64,000 bases of DNA from Gibbula magus (Eukaryota; Mollusca; Gastropoda; Trochida; Trochidae). Shown one piece after another: positions 33,850-47,826 of this stretch; position 1 is the stretch's first letter, and each line of letters starts with the position of its first letter. A program made the position numbers and the translations under genes. The stretch spans positions 28,943,457 to 29,007,456 of the forward strand of contig OW388290.1 of assembly GCA_936450465.1 (NCBI GenBank), in the 5' to 3' direction. A model generated the notes under the pieces. The model ran no database searches. It was given only the letters and a program-made list of their open reading frames with translations, and had not been told where the DNA came from.

Positions 33850-36470
33850 ATGAGAATGCTGAAACTAGGTTGAGTCGAGGATACGTGCTCTGAAGTGGTG
33901 TCTTGGCATCTTTTGTTTTAGTTACAATCGCTTACGGTTAAAAGCAGGCGTACTGATACCAATTAACCAAATCGTATTGTTTCTGTTTTAACTTTGGAAA
34001 AGCATATCATTTAAGATATATGGTTTGTATTAGGTATTAGTTATATTTGAGGAAATAAAACGTTTTGATAAATGCCTTGAAGTATTTATTCATTTATATG
34101 TTCAGAAAAAGTTCCGTAAAATATCACTTAGGTTTACTAACTTTAATTATTCATTTGGATACTATAGACGTTGTTCTTCAGGTAACGCAGGAACCTTCTG
34201 ACTTCCTGTAATCTCAAAATAAAACAGAAATACATGTGTATGCCAAACCATTTCTTGACAAAATAAATATTCACTTTTATTGCAATCGAAATATACAAAG
34301 GTATTACTATATGCTAAAAGGTGAGATATTTTGGTGAGAGATTTATTAATTCCCCTTCGGTCGGTAATGTTGTGGTTAACGTCCATAACTGCTTTTGTAT
34401 AGGTAAGAGATGTTCTTGTGTGAGAGAACTGTTTACCTTCGTAGAGGAATGTAAATATCACTGCTTCTGCATCACTGTAAAAACATGTTATCATCAAAAA
34501 CTGGTTACCGCATTATATATCAAACGATATCTACAGTATAGATATCATTACAATTGGTCTGCAAAATAATATCTTCATATTGGTATCAAATGCAGAACAT
34601 CACAAAGCACGGGCAATAATGTTATGACGTCATAAAGTTAGCATCACCTTGTTATGACTTCCTAACATTTATGGCATCGCACTGGCCTAACTGAAAGCAC
34701 TGTTCAAATACAAATGAAAGTTTTCTTTTCACTTGTATTCTTTCTTTTCTAGATTAAAAATGATTTGGGATATACAAATTGTACCCTTTGGTCTTCTGAT
34801 ATCAAATATATGAACATCCGTCTATTGAAGGAAGACGAATAACCGGCATCTCTCGGACATCTTTTACTTTTATGCCGATATAGGACTGTATATGATATCA
34901 TAATACACTGGCTGAGATTCCATATATTTTCAACAGTCAAACACTAATATTCTGCCGGATAAAGTCCATTTTGAATGTCTGTGATGTCTGTCGTAAAAAG
35001 ATATGCACAAGATATTTCCTCCAGAAGAGTATGACACTATCATTTGTGTAATGTATGAGTTTTCTAATTTTGAAATAAAACAGTTATGACTATGTATTGA
35101 ATGAAGTGATATGGAAAATCAAAACAAGAATATCGCCTTCATATGAAGATATACATTCTTATATGAAGAAATACACATTCTTACAAATATATCTACTTGT
35201 CTCGATATGTGTCTAAATGGAAAACGCGTTGCGGTTATTCCGACTGCAGGTTTGTAGCTGTACACATTGGTGTGCAGATAATATTGCACAGAACTGTCAA
35301 CAAGTGTATGATATAAGAATATCGCTGATTGTTTCACTTAAAGATATGAAATGTCACGACGTTGGAAGGAGGAAAACATCCCATGCCAGCCATTTACCTT
35401 GGTGCTTGTAGAATGTCTACCTATTAGCGTACACATAGAAGCAATAGTTACCGTGTCTGTTTGTCGTCTTTGGTTACCGATCTCTTTGCTAATGTTAGCG
35501 TCGAGAAGGATTGACATAAACTCCGCACGCGACGTGCTCTATGGGGATGCTGTTTGGAGTTTTTAGATGGTTTTCTTCCACAGAGTCGCATAACATCTGT
35601 CACTGGTTTTACGTCTCTGTTATATGTTTTCGTTTTTTAATGACGTTCTTCTAAGAAAAGACTTCCGCATTCTGGAAACATTCTGGAGCAGTCTCAATGT
35701 CAACATAAATAACAACAACACGTGTATTTTGCTGTTCCCTATTGAAATAGTCAAAATGTCTAAATATATATGCAGTATATATATTATTTATTTCATTTAT
35801 GCCTTAGAACTGGTTCCTATACATTTATAATTCTAAATGATACTGTTACAGAATAATGATTTTAAAACGTATTGGTGTATTTTAACAAACCAACTCGTAA
35901 AATCACGTGATTAAAGATATATATGAGAACAAATTAGCATACAGATACCTTCTGTGGGTAATGGAAAAATGATCAGATGGATCTAAATATATCCGTGTAT
36001 TCATCGATCCCATATCATTGTTGGAAACATCTTAAACAATAAAAAAAAATACATCTGTAAACAACTATATAAAACAGGTGAGCCCCTCGAAGAGGTGTTT
36101 GCATATGGCGTAGTCCTGTTCCCCCTTTGATGTCTACCTATCTTCCCTCGCAGCTAATCAGTATTTGTTTGATGAATGGTTTACTGTGTCAAAACCTTCC
36201 GTTTTATTCTTTCTTAACGCAGGTTGTGCACATATTTCTCCCAATGTACACATATATATTGAGGATATCTATCGTTTCATGGCTAATATCTATGTTATCT
36301 CACCAACCGAAGTAAAACGTTTATTTCTTAAATTACATGCTCACAACTGCTGTAAAGATAGAAGGTGATATAATATGGTGAGTCATATAATCAATGAGGT
36401 AGACACACTTGTTGAACAGAGATAAGTAGCTTTAAATTATACGAGACTGGTTCCATATATAGATATGAGC
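33850..36470. other. Gene-poor intergenic DNA
   Basis: AT-rich; only short frames without motifs. No RNA gene or clear repeat recognised. Confidence 0.5.
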
Positions 36471-36479
36471 ACAGGATAC

Positions 36480-36835
36480 AACAGGACGCCAAACGATCCG
36501 TTATCTCCAGCTACAAAGATTCAGAAGCGTAGGGCTGTATCTTCAGTTTCGGGTGCTAAAATTCATGGCCATATCATCCCATACGGTATATATATTCAAT
36601 CTCGGGGTACAGAGATTCAGAGACTCCGTGATGTATACCTTTAATATTGGGATGTTAAGACTCGAGGGCTACACTTGTATATCTTCAATTTCAGGGTGCT
36701 AAGAGTCAGATGGCATAGGTCTATATCTTCAATCTCAGGGTGCTAAGATTCAGATGTCATCTATCTTCAATCTCCCAATGCTATACGATCCAGGCATTAC
36801 GGGTGTATATATATATATATCTTCAATCTGATTCA
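36480..36835. repeat. Degenerate tandem repeat
   Basis: Irregular units of about 45-60 bp containing TATCTTCAATCTCAGGGTGC and TAAGATTCAGATG. Confidence 0.7.
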
Positions 36836-36994
36836 ACTTCCTAACCAAATACTTATGGAAATGTATTCATAACTGTTCAAGTGTGTCCCTATTAAAGAAC
36901 GTTTAATCCATTCAGTTTCTTTATGTGGGCATTATATTCACCCAGGTACAACTCACCAGGTACCTCTTGTCCAGCGTTACGACTGTATTACTAA

Positions 36995-37430
36995 AGGTGT
37001 TTTTAAAGAAATGAAAGAATGTGCCCTCGCAAAAATACAAATAAGTTTACCAATGACTGAATGATACTGCTGAATCAATAACAAGAGTTCTAAAACGAAT
37101 GTACATGGTTCATGACCATGCAAATCCATTTCCCATCGAGCGGCCATTTTAATGTGTTCACTTTAAAATGGCCGCTCGAAGGTAGTTCAAGTGGTCTAAC
37201 TGATGTAGCGATACATAAACACTCAAAGTAGAGTTATAAATATGATACAATGATGAAATGCACAACCACTTTGCTGCCTGAACTCTCAAATTGGCATAAG
37301 GCCTACAAATCTACCTCTCACACTGAAGAGTTCCACACCACTTTCTATGAATATGGCTTATCGGGTCGTGTAATGAGATGTTTTAGCCATTAACGTACCG
37401 ATATATTGTATAAACTTTGAATTAAATTTG
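36995..37430. repeat. Dispersed repeat, copy 1
   Basis: Shares an ordered set of blocks with 40381-40735: TCCATTTCCC, CGAGCGGCCATTT, TTGCTGCCTGAAC, CTGAAGAGTTC, ATATTGTATAAACTTT. Encloses a perfect hairpin at 37138-37179. Confidence 0.75.
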
Positions 37431-37439
37431 GAAAACATA

Positions 37440-40370
37440 GTATGAAAAAAAGGTAATACAGCACCTTTAAGAATAACTTTATGCCGTTTACAAATCTCCA
37501 TTAGCAAGACTATACCTATAACACATCCCCAGGAATATATAATAGGAATAAAAGAAACAATATTATTTACAGCAACCATCTTAAAGATGCACAACTCAGT
37601 CAAAAATTATGCCGATAACATTCTCCTATAGTCAGCTTTAATTCTTAACATCGATAGAAGGCATTTGTAGACTCATCTTGTAACACAAAAAGGAAAAAAG
37701 ATAAGAAAAGTGTATAATATCTTCCAGGCATCTCTGCAGCAGTATGTAGATAAAATATGTAATTAACCTTGGTAGAAAACTTTTACCTGTTACACTGAAA
37801 TATGCGGCCAAAATAAAGTTTTATCTATTTCGGTATGCAAACGTAAGATAAGATATATGTCTGGCTCGAACTTGCTTCACTGCCAATGATTAGTCGCTGC
37901 ATCCCTGTATAGACTTAATCATAGTCCCTCAATAAAGGTTTTAAAATGAGACTTTTTACTTTATAAGTATCAAACAGTCTATATTTTTTAAGATTTCGAA
38001 TGTTTTAACGAAATTTAGAATGTTGACCTTTGACAGGTCAGATATACTCAAGAGTAAAGAAAGTAGGATACAGTTCAGGAGACTGGCACGCAGTCTAGCT
38101 TCTACCGGTAAGTTCCCAAACTAATTATGATAGATTCTCCAGAGTGGGCCTGGCATCTTGACTTGTTAGTGTAATTACAGCCACGTGTTGACGGAGAGAC
38201 GGACGGAGAGACGGACAGGGGCTACTGTTAGGTCATTGGTTGGAGGGGAGACTTGCATAACTCTATACTGATAGACATAGCTCACAGCAAGGCGCTGACT
38301 GATCCTTTAGATTGGGAGTATTTGGTAGTTAACATCGGTGTTTGATGTAGTCTTTTATTTAGATTTGATATGTGGTTTCAGTATGTTAAATTTGAATGTT
38401 AAGCTGCAAAATCGAAAAGGGAGAATTTATCTTCAAATTGGCAATACAAAAATCTAAAACTTAGATTCTGAAACAATATTGAAAAGGAGCTTCTGTATTA
38501 AGAAAATATATTAAATGACCATTGAAATAGTGGGCTTTTTTTGCTCACCCGGCCAAAAGCCCGATTTCCTCTTATTTCAAGACAAGTCCTAGAATGTCAC
38601 TACCATTATAGCCACGGAGTTACTATACACAAGGGTGATTTTAAGCTTATTAATGAAGGATTTTAATACACAAGACAAAGTACTTTGAAACATTTCAGTA
38701 GACGGGAGTGCAGTCGGAGAAAGACGTTAGACTGTAAGGGAAGCATCATTCAACGTTGGTTTCAACACTGCTGAGTCAGTATGCCAGAGAAGAAAGGCCA
38801 TCTAAGAACATGGAGAAATCTAGAGAAAATTCTACAAAGAAAATAAGAAACGCGTGCGATGACGTTTAAAACAATGCTAACACTATGAAAGCCTTTTTGA
38901 TTAGTATGGGAAACAAAATAAGAATTGTCTAAGCCACATTATTTCAGTTTGAGTATATAATTATAACTTTATTAAATGTAGTTTATTGAAAAACCGATTT
39001 TAATGTGAATATATAATTCTAGTGTATTACTTTGTTAAATATATTTGAAATATTTTATTAACGAAAAACGAAAAATTTGTTACATTAGTATAGTCCATAG
39101 TACGACACGTGGTTTGAACTCATGCAATAATAAACCTTCATATCAGTGTTGCCATGGTTACTGCCCATGATGGAAGATTCTGTTCCAGTACTCTTCTGCC
39201 TGATAAGTGGTTAATTGCCTTGATAGTGTTAATGTGAATAAATTAGTCAGATGATATACTTGTTATTACGAAGCATATGAATACATAATTTAAAAAATTC
39301 AAGTTTTATATTTATATTTTAAGCAATATTTCTGATAAAAGATAAGGTGTCACAGTATCCATGATGGTAGGAAAATGCCTTTAGTCAGAATATGTTTCTT
39401 CTTATAATGTTTGGTACATGTTATAATGTATACATTCTGTACACGTCACAGGGAGAGATATATTTTCATGGATAACCTCCTTAATCAGTCCCCTTTCCTG
39501 TAGCATCTTGGAAATAAATACCTTTTAAACTTTAAGTTAAGAAGGGTAACACTGTTTATTTGAAGTAATGATATTGTCGGCAGTCGATGCGATGGTGGAT
39601 TGATACACATGTACTTCAAACCTTCAAAGGGTCAAACGAACAAAGGAAATATCGACTTCTATGTTCTAACGCTAATTCTAAGCGCTACCAGTTCCTGACA
39701 TAAGTAGTCTAATCTAAAGAAAATGTGTTTATACCAAATAGACATATAGTGTAGGTATAAACAGAATGAATCTCTATTGAAAGTAAAAACATATGCACGT
39801 GCAGAATCCGACTCATATGTTTTAGATGCCGAGAGTTACCGGTGTAAAGAACTAAACCCATCTTTTGTCTATCAACAGAGTGGCTGCGTTTTTGCGTGAA
39901 ATAAGTTAAGCAAGACATGAAAGCACTTTACACGTGAAGAACATAACACACGAACGCAACACGACTGAAATCTTGTTATCTCAATGTTCAGGTATTTGCT
40001 GTTTTTACAGTTCCTTCAGTAAAGACGGGTGTCATTTTCTGTACATTTGTTTCTTCTTTTACGTTTTGTAGTCGCGTTAACTGGATGGTGTTTGACTACC
40101 TAATTCAAACATGGCACATTCAATTAGGCCTGATCAGACAGGTAGACAGTTGGAAAAACCTTGTCTAGATGTAATGCGAAAAGTGGCTGGCCTTGGCACA
40201 TTTACGTCTATATATGATTTTTTTTTTACTTGATGCATGTTTTAAATATTTTTAAAAATTCAATATGAAAAAGATGTAATGGGGTTATTTTATAATAGAT
40301 ATATTCTTTGAATTTCATACATTACGAAGATAATTCTCCTTATTGCCCCAGACCTCAGCCCGCACCTAAA
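37440..40370. other. Gene-poor intergenic DNA
   Basis: Apart from the short repeat at 38185 and a family B fragment at about 38451-38500, I see no gene, RNA or repeat. Confidence 0.5.
38185..38216. repeat. Short GGAGAGACGGAC tandem repeat
   Basis: Two to three copies of a 12-bp unit in otherwise unremarkable sequence. Confidence 0.7.
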
Positions 40371-40380
40371 CAAACGTTGC

Positions 40381-40735
40381 TTAAAGGCACTGTTGCACGC
40401 CGTTCTTACTGAAATAAAGTGTCCTCACGAAAAGGGAACTGCTAATAATACTCCCCAATCAATAAAACGAGTTCAAAAACGAGTGTGCGTGGTTCGGTTA
40501 AGTCCATTTCCCTACGAGCGGCCATTTGAAGGTGATTTAAATATGGCACCATGATAGAATGGTCAGCCGCCTTGCTATCTGAACGAGACCTACAAACTTA
40601 ACTCTCAAACTGAAGAGTTCAACTTTATACGTCTTCCAATAGGGACAACCGATTTCCCGTATTGGATGCGGCTTATCAGGTCATGTGATTAGATGCTTTA
40701 TCCTCTAACGTAACCATATATTGTATAAACTTTAA
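40381..40735. repeat. Dispersed repeat, copy 2
   Basis: Diverged direct copy of 36995-37430, lacking the perfect hairpin. Confidence 0.75.
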
Positions 40736-40739
40736 TAAT

Positions 40740-43700
40740 ACATGACATATTTGAGCCATGTCGTGCTGGTGATAGCAAGGGTGGCTGAACAGCCTGCCTA
40801 TGTGGGGAGTACATGAATACTTATATATTTAGTGCATGATGACACAGCTTTTGAAAACTTGTAAAATCAGCCTTTTCCATCCCCTGTTTTGAAACATATC
40901 ATCGTCATACATTACTATTCTTCCCATATTACCAAGATTAAAGTTGCTCAACGTCTTTCGAATTGTAGAGGTTGGAACATACACGAATCTCTCATTTATA
41001 AAAGCATCCATCACACCGTTAGAATAATCTTCCTCTTTCCATTGACATGAAAAAATCAATTACGCAGGAAAGTTATTAACCAATCAAATAATTATAAGAA
41101 ACATAACTAGACACTTAGAAAGCAATTCGGAGAGTTACTATTGCCAGATGCTCCCTTTGAATCACGACGAGAGGAAGTTGAGGCGGCACATCAAAGAATC
41201 AACTCTGACTTGAGTTAATGAAGAGGTTCATAAGTATTGTGGATTGATCATTGGAGCGATGTTGTGAAACTTTCTACTTACATACGTCCTCATACCAGGA
41301 ACTAATTAGATACCGACCCTGCTAATATGTGGTGATCGGTTCAACACATCTAGAAACACTGTACATAACAACACGCAATGCACGTGGAAACAACACTTTT
41401 AGTATGTGAACTATTGACCGTGGTGAATTTCACAACTGGACCATGTGCGAACTGAGAGAGCAACATACGATCCAAAGTGGATACACGCATTGTTATCAAG
41501 AAAGTCTTGTTTTCTACTTCTAAATGCCCGTCTAAGACATAAACTACATCGTAAGTAACATAATAATATTTTTATTAAAATGTAGCGACCAAGAATAAAC
41601 TTGGGTTAATACTATACTACAGTATATTTAATGCACGTCGTCTCTATTTAACTCTTTTATTTCTGAGCTTGCAATTATATTGTGTATTCAAATGTATAAA
41701 CTTTTTAAATGAAATTTAGACTGCGTGAAAGATGTTGAGATGTCCTTACAACCTCTGTTGAAAGATACAACTGAGAATAATCATACATTAGTACACTATT
41801 CATTCACACAATTAAACGTACAGCACAAAGCATTTCACAAATGTAACATTAACCAGCTGGAAGTTACAGAGTGGGGTCCCGAAGGTTTCAAGCAATGCAC
41901 TAAATTATTACACAATAAAGCGCCGAAGCGGAATATGCCATTGGCACGTAACGTGTTAAACATGCCGTGACAGATGATGCACGGGTTATATACATAACAG
42001 CATGCAATGCACGTGCATTACATTCGGGCCGCTGTTATGTCAATTTCAATACGTGGACACACAAGAAGACGTGGCAGTGTGTTTGCAATCAACACTTGTC
42101 TGCACAGTGCCAGTCGACTGGTTGATATCAGAAACTTATCTCTGTATCATAAGTGTTATTTGCTATCTTTAAGTAGCCAATGATTGACAACATAAAATAC
42201 TATCTTGACGAGGAGGATACAACTCTGCCTCATGATGCACTCATAATGATTATTATATTGGTATCTAATTTGAAATATGGTATTACTTACAATGTCATGG
42301 ATATGGTTCATAAATGATATTCATGATTAATAATTAAGCGGCTTGTCTGTACATATGTGACATTTTTTTTGAAATGGCGGAGTTAGGCGCAGATACAAGA
42401 TTACGGTTTTGTGTAGTCCTGCCCTGTGACTGTGTAAAACATAAGAGCCTTTAATACAGTCTAGATCCTCATTCAGCTAGTCTATAAACTATTAACTGAA
42501 TACATATATACAATAAGGATGAAGGTACAGTAATTAAAAAGATTCCTTAGACTAATTTTAGTCTAGGTTTTGTGGAGATTCCTAACTTAAGTGTCATATA
42601 CATGTACCATACAATTTTGAAATACATGGTATACTCCATTACAAGACGTATTTTCTATGCACTTATAGTTACTGCTAATATAAGCATTTCCATACGGCAT
42701 GTTTCTATCCTTACACATCTGTGAGTGATTATGTAAAGTGTTTACAAGCTCAGTTTTTAAAACCATAAAACCTCACATCGAAGTTACTCGTAGAAATCTG
42801 CAGTTTAACCTTCAGACAGACACGCCCTCGGTACCTTTGTGAGTGAATCATAAATATATGATTATCAACTGTATGATTTATGATACCAGATCAACGGACA
42901 CAAATTAATATTCTAAAGTCCTCATCAAACATCAATGTTGAGAAGTGTAACGAATATTCCACAGAAAAAGCGCCGTCAGCAGGATAAAGCGGTGAAGAAG
43001 GCAAGGTGACCTCTTCAAGGTCGAGTGTACCGGCGCAAGATGGAAATGTAGTCAACGATGTAGCAGCCAGAGACGGCGAACAAGCACGGGCCTAGCTGGC
43101 CGCCTTGTAACACTCCTAAACATTGCCCGGGTCAGGTTTCATTCGACTTGGAACACGTACGCTGAAGCATAAGTAGGAGATTGAGTCTCACCTGACCATC
43201 CCCTTTATGCCCCTCTCCCCCAACCCCTGCGTCCATCTCTATGATCTCCCCACCCCCAGACAACTACTGTTATCTCGATTGCCTATGGCTCACAGCACAT
43301 ACCGCTTGCCATTAATATTCACTCTGTAGAAACAACGAGAATCTTTAAAACTGTGCCTTCCGAAGCATTTTCTCCGACCTCATATCTCTCACTTATCTTC
43401 TTATATCTCCCACCTCAAGCCATCTAATGTTATCTAACATCGCAGACCTCAACACACGCGCGTGCATGTCTTTCACATCTCTTTCACCACACATCTTTTT
43501 ACCTGACCCTTCTACCTACCTCATGTACTTTCCCCAACCTGACTTCCCTCCACCCTTCCTGTGTCCGCCTTACCTTGTTTCAACATTTAATACTTCCTTA
43601 TCTCTGAGAACCAAAACATGGTACGGAGCCATGCTCTTATATACATTGGAATTGTGTACATTGGAATTAGGTTTGGCATCTGGCATGGACATGTAACGTA

Positions 43701-44040
43701 CCCATGCCTTGGGACCTAACCCTTGTCGGCAATGTTTGAGGTGAACATAAAGCTATTTATAAATCCACTTTGGTTTGCTGTCTGTATATACGTTTATTAC
43801 TAGACAAGATTCTCTCTCTCATCAATACAGTTGATTCAGCGAATTGAAGATTTCAGTTTATGTTAGTTCTTAACTCGAATATACACATAATATAAAGTCA
43901 AAGTTTTTTTCGCCAGTATTGTTTAACAGGCCAATTGGACTATGTTATAGCGAAATATATATATGTATGAACATTTAAGTCATGACAGACGCATTTATAT
44001 TCATGTTGCGAACTAGCGCAGGTGCGTGGATTACAAAGTC
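40740..44040. other. Gene-poor intergenic DNA with a GC-rich patch
   Basis: No gene recognised. About 42935-43160 is GC-rich and broken by stops in all frames. Around 43200-43600 the plus strand is strongly pyrimidine-rich. Confidence 0.5.
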
Positions 44041-44051
44041 ACTTTCTTTCA

Positions 44052-44271
44052 TACCGTATTTCCTCGAATACAACACCGTGGTTCTGTCTCGATCAGCATC
44101 CCCTTACCTCGGGTTTTATTCAAGGCCCGGGTTGTTTTTGCGGAAATACGATAGGCCTTAAATTCATATTCGAGACCCAGGTTGTATTTACCTCAGCACC
44201 CCATGGACCGGGGTTGTATTCGAGGCCCAGGTGATATTCGAGACCCGGGTCGTTTTCGATGAAAAACGGTA
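44052..44271. mobile_element. Non-autonomous DNA transposon-like element with inverted ends
   Basis: Starts TACCGTATTTCCTCGAATAC and ends with the imperfect inverse (GTTTTCGATGAAAAACGGTA). The interior repeats TTCGAGGCCCAGG and TTCGAGACCCGGG. A fragment of the same family lies at about 56483-56515. Confidence 0.65.
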
Positions 44272-44679
44272 CTTACGGAGCCTCAGAAGACTTCACTTCA
44301 CATGCTTTGAGGCGTTTTGCTGTGTGTATGTGCTTCAATTGCGAAATGCGATCTTGAGAGCGTTCCTCAGTTTCAGTAGGCATTAAAAACAGACAAGATA
44401 GATTTTCTGGAAGATGTCCAAACTTCTCTTGTGCTTACATTTATGCAATTTACAATATGTTATCGCCGTTCTGAAATCAGGCTACTGTTTAATGTCAAAA
44501 ACGTTCTTGTCAAGATTGAGCCGACTGGTTAATATATATAAGCAAAAAGATTATAAATCCTTGATAAGCAGAACCAAGTTCGCGCTACGAATTAGGTAAC
44601 CAATGAAAAGTATTGATAGCTAACAAATATCCCTTTTCTGTTGTTTTTGACCATCAACTGCTGTTGGTTACACACAATT

Positions 44680-44990
44680 ACGTACTATGGGCTCTATACC
44701 ACCACGTATTGTGTGCTCTATATCATTATGTAATATGGGTTCTATACCATAACGCACTGTACTATACCAGTACGTGCTATGGGTTTTATACCATTATGTA
44801 ATAACGGTTCTACACCATAACTTACTATGGGTTATATACCATTATGTAATAACGGTTCTACACCATAACTTACTATGGGTTATATACCATTATGTAATAA
44901 CGGTTCTACTACATAACTTACTATGGGTGTTATACCATTATGTAATAAAGGTTCTACACCATAACTTACTATGGGTTATATACCATGGAT
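44680..44990. repeat. 48-bp tandem repeat, about 5 copies
   Basis: Units contain CTTACTATGGGTTATATACC and ATTATGTAATAACGGTTCTA. Because 48 is divisible by three, one frame stays open and would repeat a 16-residue hydrophobic unit; not taken as a gene. Confidence 0.92.
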
Positions 44991-44999
44991 TATATGTAT

Positions 45000-46080
45000 T
45001 CCATACCATACGCAAAACATCATTTTCTCAAAATTGCTGTTGTTACATTGTAAATTCCGAATGGCCAAGTGAACAGATGATTCAGTGCACACCACGTTTC
45101 CAAGGAGGATCCGCATCTCTGCACAGTTTCTCTCCGGTAACGGTCGTCGACCCTTTGGCTTGAAGGTTAAACTGCACAAATCTCCTGCAGCCAGTTTCAG
45201 CAAAGAAGCATTCTGCAGTAACTACACGTACATTTAATGAGAATTCAACAGACTAGAATAATCAATTCTAAAGCAACAATGCTGTTTGTTTAAATGCAAA
45301 GATACTGAAATCACAAAAGAATGTCATTTAGCAATATAAGTGTTGACGAACGATTTTAGTAGGCCTATATATTTCAATTACATGAAACGCTTTTATCAAT
45401 ATCATGAACTGTTGTCCTTCATCGTAAATCAAAGGGTTTCATGAAAACTATGTTTGAAAGTGTTGGCCGACGCTATGATATACCAATGTGGACATAAGAA
45501 AGCAATACAGACGTGAAATGCTTCTGCGGCTGCTTTCTGCAATTCACAGCTGACGGTTCTACTTTATCTAAACTTCATTGATAGTAACATTTAATATTTA
45601 ATAAAGGATTATTAATATTCCAAAACACATAGTGAATAGTTCATTCACAATATTATTTCAGTATTTCACAAAAGAAATTAATTTTTCATTTAATAGTAGC
45701 AATGCTATATCCTTTGACAAATTATTAGCAAATTAATGTCGCATTCATTATTAGAATATATGACGTCGCACTCACTTTCACAGGCATTGGACACCAAAAG
45801 AAGTTACCTAAACTTGTTTTAACTTGTCGTTGTCATATATGACAGTTGACTGTTTCTTCACATTTCCGTAGCTTTTACCTGGTCATTCAAAACATTATTT
45901 ATAAGTGCTCATAAAGAGAATTTAATAGTCATTTTGACACATCTCAATATTTATCTCCATAATCACCTTAAAATTATTCTCCTTTATATGCATGTACTTT
46001 TAGATATTCTTGAGCTTTTCTGAACTGTGAGTCAGAATTTGCATTCAAACACATATTTCGCCAATTTCTTCCTTATAATA
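45000..46080. other. Intergenic DNA with no recognised feature
   Basis: No coding, RNA or repeat signal seen. Confidence 0.5.
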
Positions 46081-46084
46081 TATG

Positions 46085-46223
46085 GATAACCCATGATACC
46101 GAGGATATGGTACGGTTGTGGACCCTGATAGGAAGGAAAAACCCGAGGATGCGAAGCATCCGAGGGTTTTTCCTGACTATCAGTGTCTACAACCGTACCA
46201 TATCCGAGGTAGAATGGGTTATC
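46085..46223. mobile_element. Long palindromic (foldback) element
   Basis: GATAACCCAT and GAGGATATGGTACGGTTGT on the left are mirrored by ACAACCGTACCATATCC and ATGGGTTATC on the right. The centre is GAGGATGCGAAGCATCC. About 139 bp. Confidence 0.85.
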
Positions 46224-46271
46224 AATATTATCAACCGTTTTTAAGTGTAAAACAGGCTTTTTACGTGTTAT

Positions 46272-46314
46272 CGCGTTATATTGAGGATCCCTGGCGTTAT
46301 ATTGAGGATCCCTG
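46272..46314. repeat. 21-bp direct duplication
   Basis: GTTATATTGAGGATCCCTGG occurs twice in tandem. Confidence 0.9.
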
Positions 46315-46362
46315 GGTGATGTCAGCCGCGCTATATGAGTTTATTTTGTACATATCTCGTCT

Positions 46363-46445
46363 GCCCCTTTAGCGCAGTAGTCAGAGGCGCTGACTCAGTA
46401 ACTGCAGGTGATAGTGGATACGGGTTCGAGACGCACTTTCTGCAA
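46363..46445 (+). mobile_element. tRNA-Met-like SINE head or pseudogene
   Basis: GCCCCTTTAGCGCAGTAG resembles the 5' end and A box of elongator tRNA-Met, and GGGTTCGAGAC (46422-46432) is a B box. Lengthened middle and unpaired ends argue against a working tRNA. Confidence 0.6.
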
Positions 46446-46449
46446 AACA

Positions 46450-47640
46450 TTTGCTGTACATATTCGTAAACTTATGAAATTTTTCAAAATTAGTCTAAGT
46501 TAGTTTCTTCAGATCTTTACTTTCAAGCCGTCATCTTAACAAATATATCAGGGTTTACAATCATTATAATTCCTTCTAACAGGGTTTACAAGTGTATGTG
46601 TAAACCCTCCTGGAGGGAATTACAAGGTTGTAAGTCTCTCGTACCGGGTGATACGGTTTAGAAAGGTCGTTTCAAGTATCACGTTATATATGGCTGGTAG
46701 GTTGATAAATCCGTTTATTGAACCTACCGCAAACCGATAATATATTAATAAAAAAATACTGGTATAACATTTTGAAAGAAAACATTTTGAAAAGAGAAAA
46801 CGTTTGCAGTATTTGCATACATTATTGCGTTCGCCCAAGATCGGGGGACTTGAAGTCTTAGAGTAGTCTAAGTTTGCTCATTACATTCTGGGTTCCTGTT
46901 TAACTTAATTTAGGTCCAGATCTATTTTAAGTATGTTCGCTCCTCAAATTTATAGTATTAAACTTTTTCCTAACTCATATTTTTTAAAAGATCAAAGTAT
47001 ATGATTGGAAAATCAGCATTTTTCGAGATATGACGCCTGTAAGATAGTGGGGTGAAGTACATGGAGTCTGGGAAACATGGGAGTCTATGGGAAAATGAGA
47101 AAGAAATTGCTAAAAACTTTGAAATACTACATTTCTAGTATTAAACTTTTTTTGCTTTTTTGATATGTTACAAAGTTCATGTTAGCCTACCGAAATCGAT
47201 GAAAAAATATACATGGTAGTGTGAGATTTTTTAAGCTTTGACACAAAATGTAGGCCTACCTGCATGAACACTCCCCTTTTTGTCAAATTTAGACCATTTA
47301 TGCTGTTTAAGCACTTTTTAGAGGTTCTAAAGTCATATTTTCTTTATTTCCTTTGTTTTTTACAAGTATGTAGATGATGAAGAATATCATGAAGTAAATA
47401 AAGATGAGAAAAAATCTTTACTTAATCATATTTCATTTTTGAAGTTCAACAGGAAGGAGCGGACATCTTAATCCATGATACGTGATGTCTATGACCTTGT
47501 TATTTTAAATATGAGACTTATGCAACACGAAATGCAGGACCATTGTGTTTATAAATCATGATTCGATCTTATATGATATTGATTTGATTTACAGAAACTT
47601 ATCAAAGGCGAATAGTAATAAAAGAAATATTCTGTAAAGG
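46450..47640. other. Intergenic DNA upstream of exportin-6
   Basis: No gene or clear repeat recognised. Confidence 0.5.
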
Positions 47641-47826
47641 GAGACAACTTGAAATACGTGTCTTTCCAAAGGGAGATAATTGGAATGGCGTGAGCATATC
47701 CCATAATGCATTAGATAAAATGGTAGACCTCTGAAACTGTCGTGGATTTGACAAGATGAAAAACAACATTTAGAGCAATTTCTTTGATCTTGTAGTCTTG
47801 GTAACTCAACGCACATCCGGGAAACG

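Noticed and set aside
42935..43160. GC-rich patch as a coding exon
   Set aside because: Stops in every frame within short distances and no splice context.
44613..45163. Protein gene across the 48-bp repeats
   Set aside because: Openness is explained by repeat period; no start context or domain.
46363..46445. Functional tRNA-Met gene
   Set aside because: Expanded central region and mismatched acceptor stem; SINE context.
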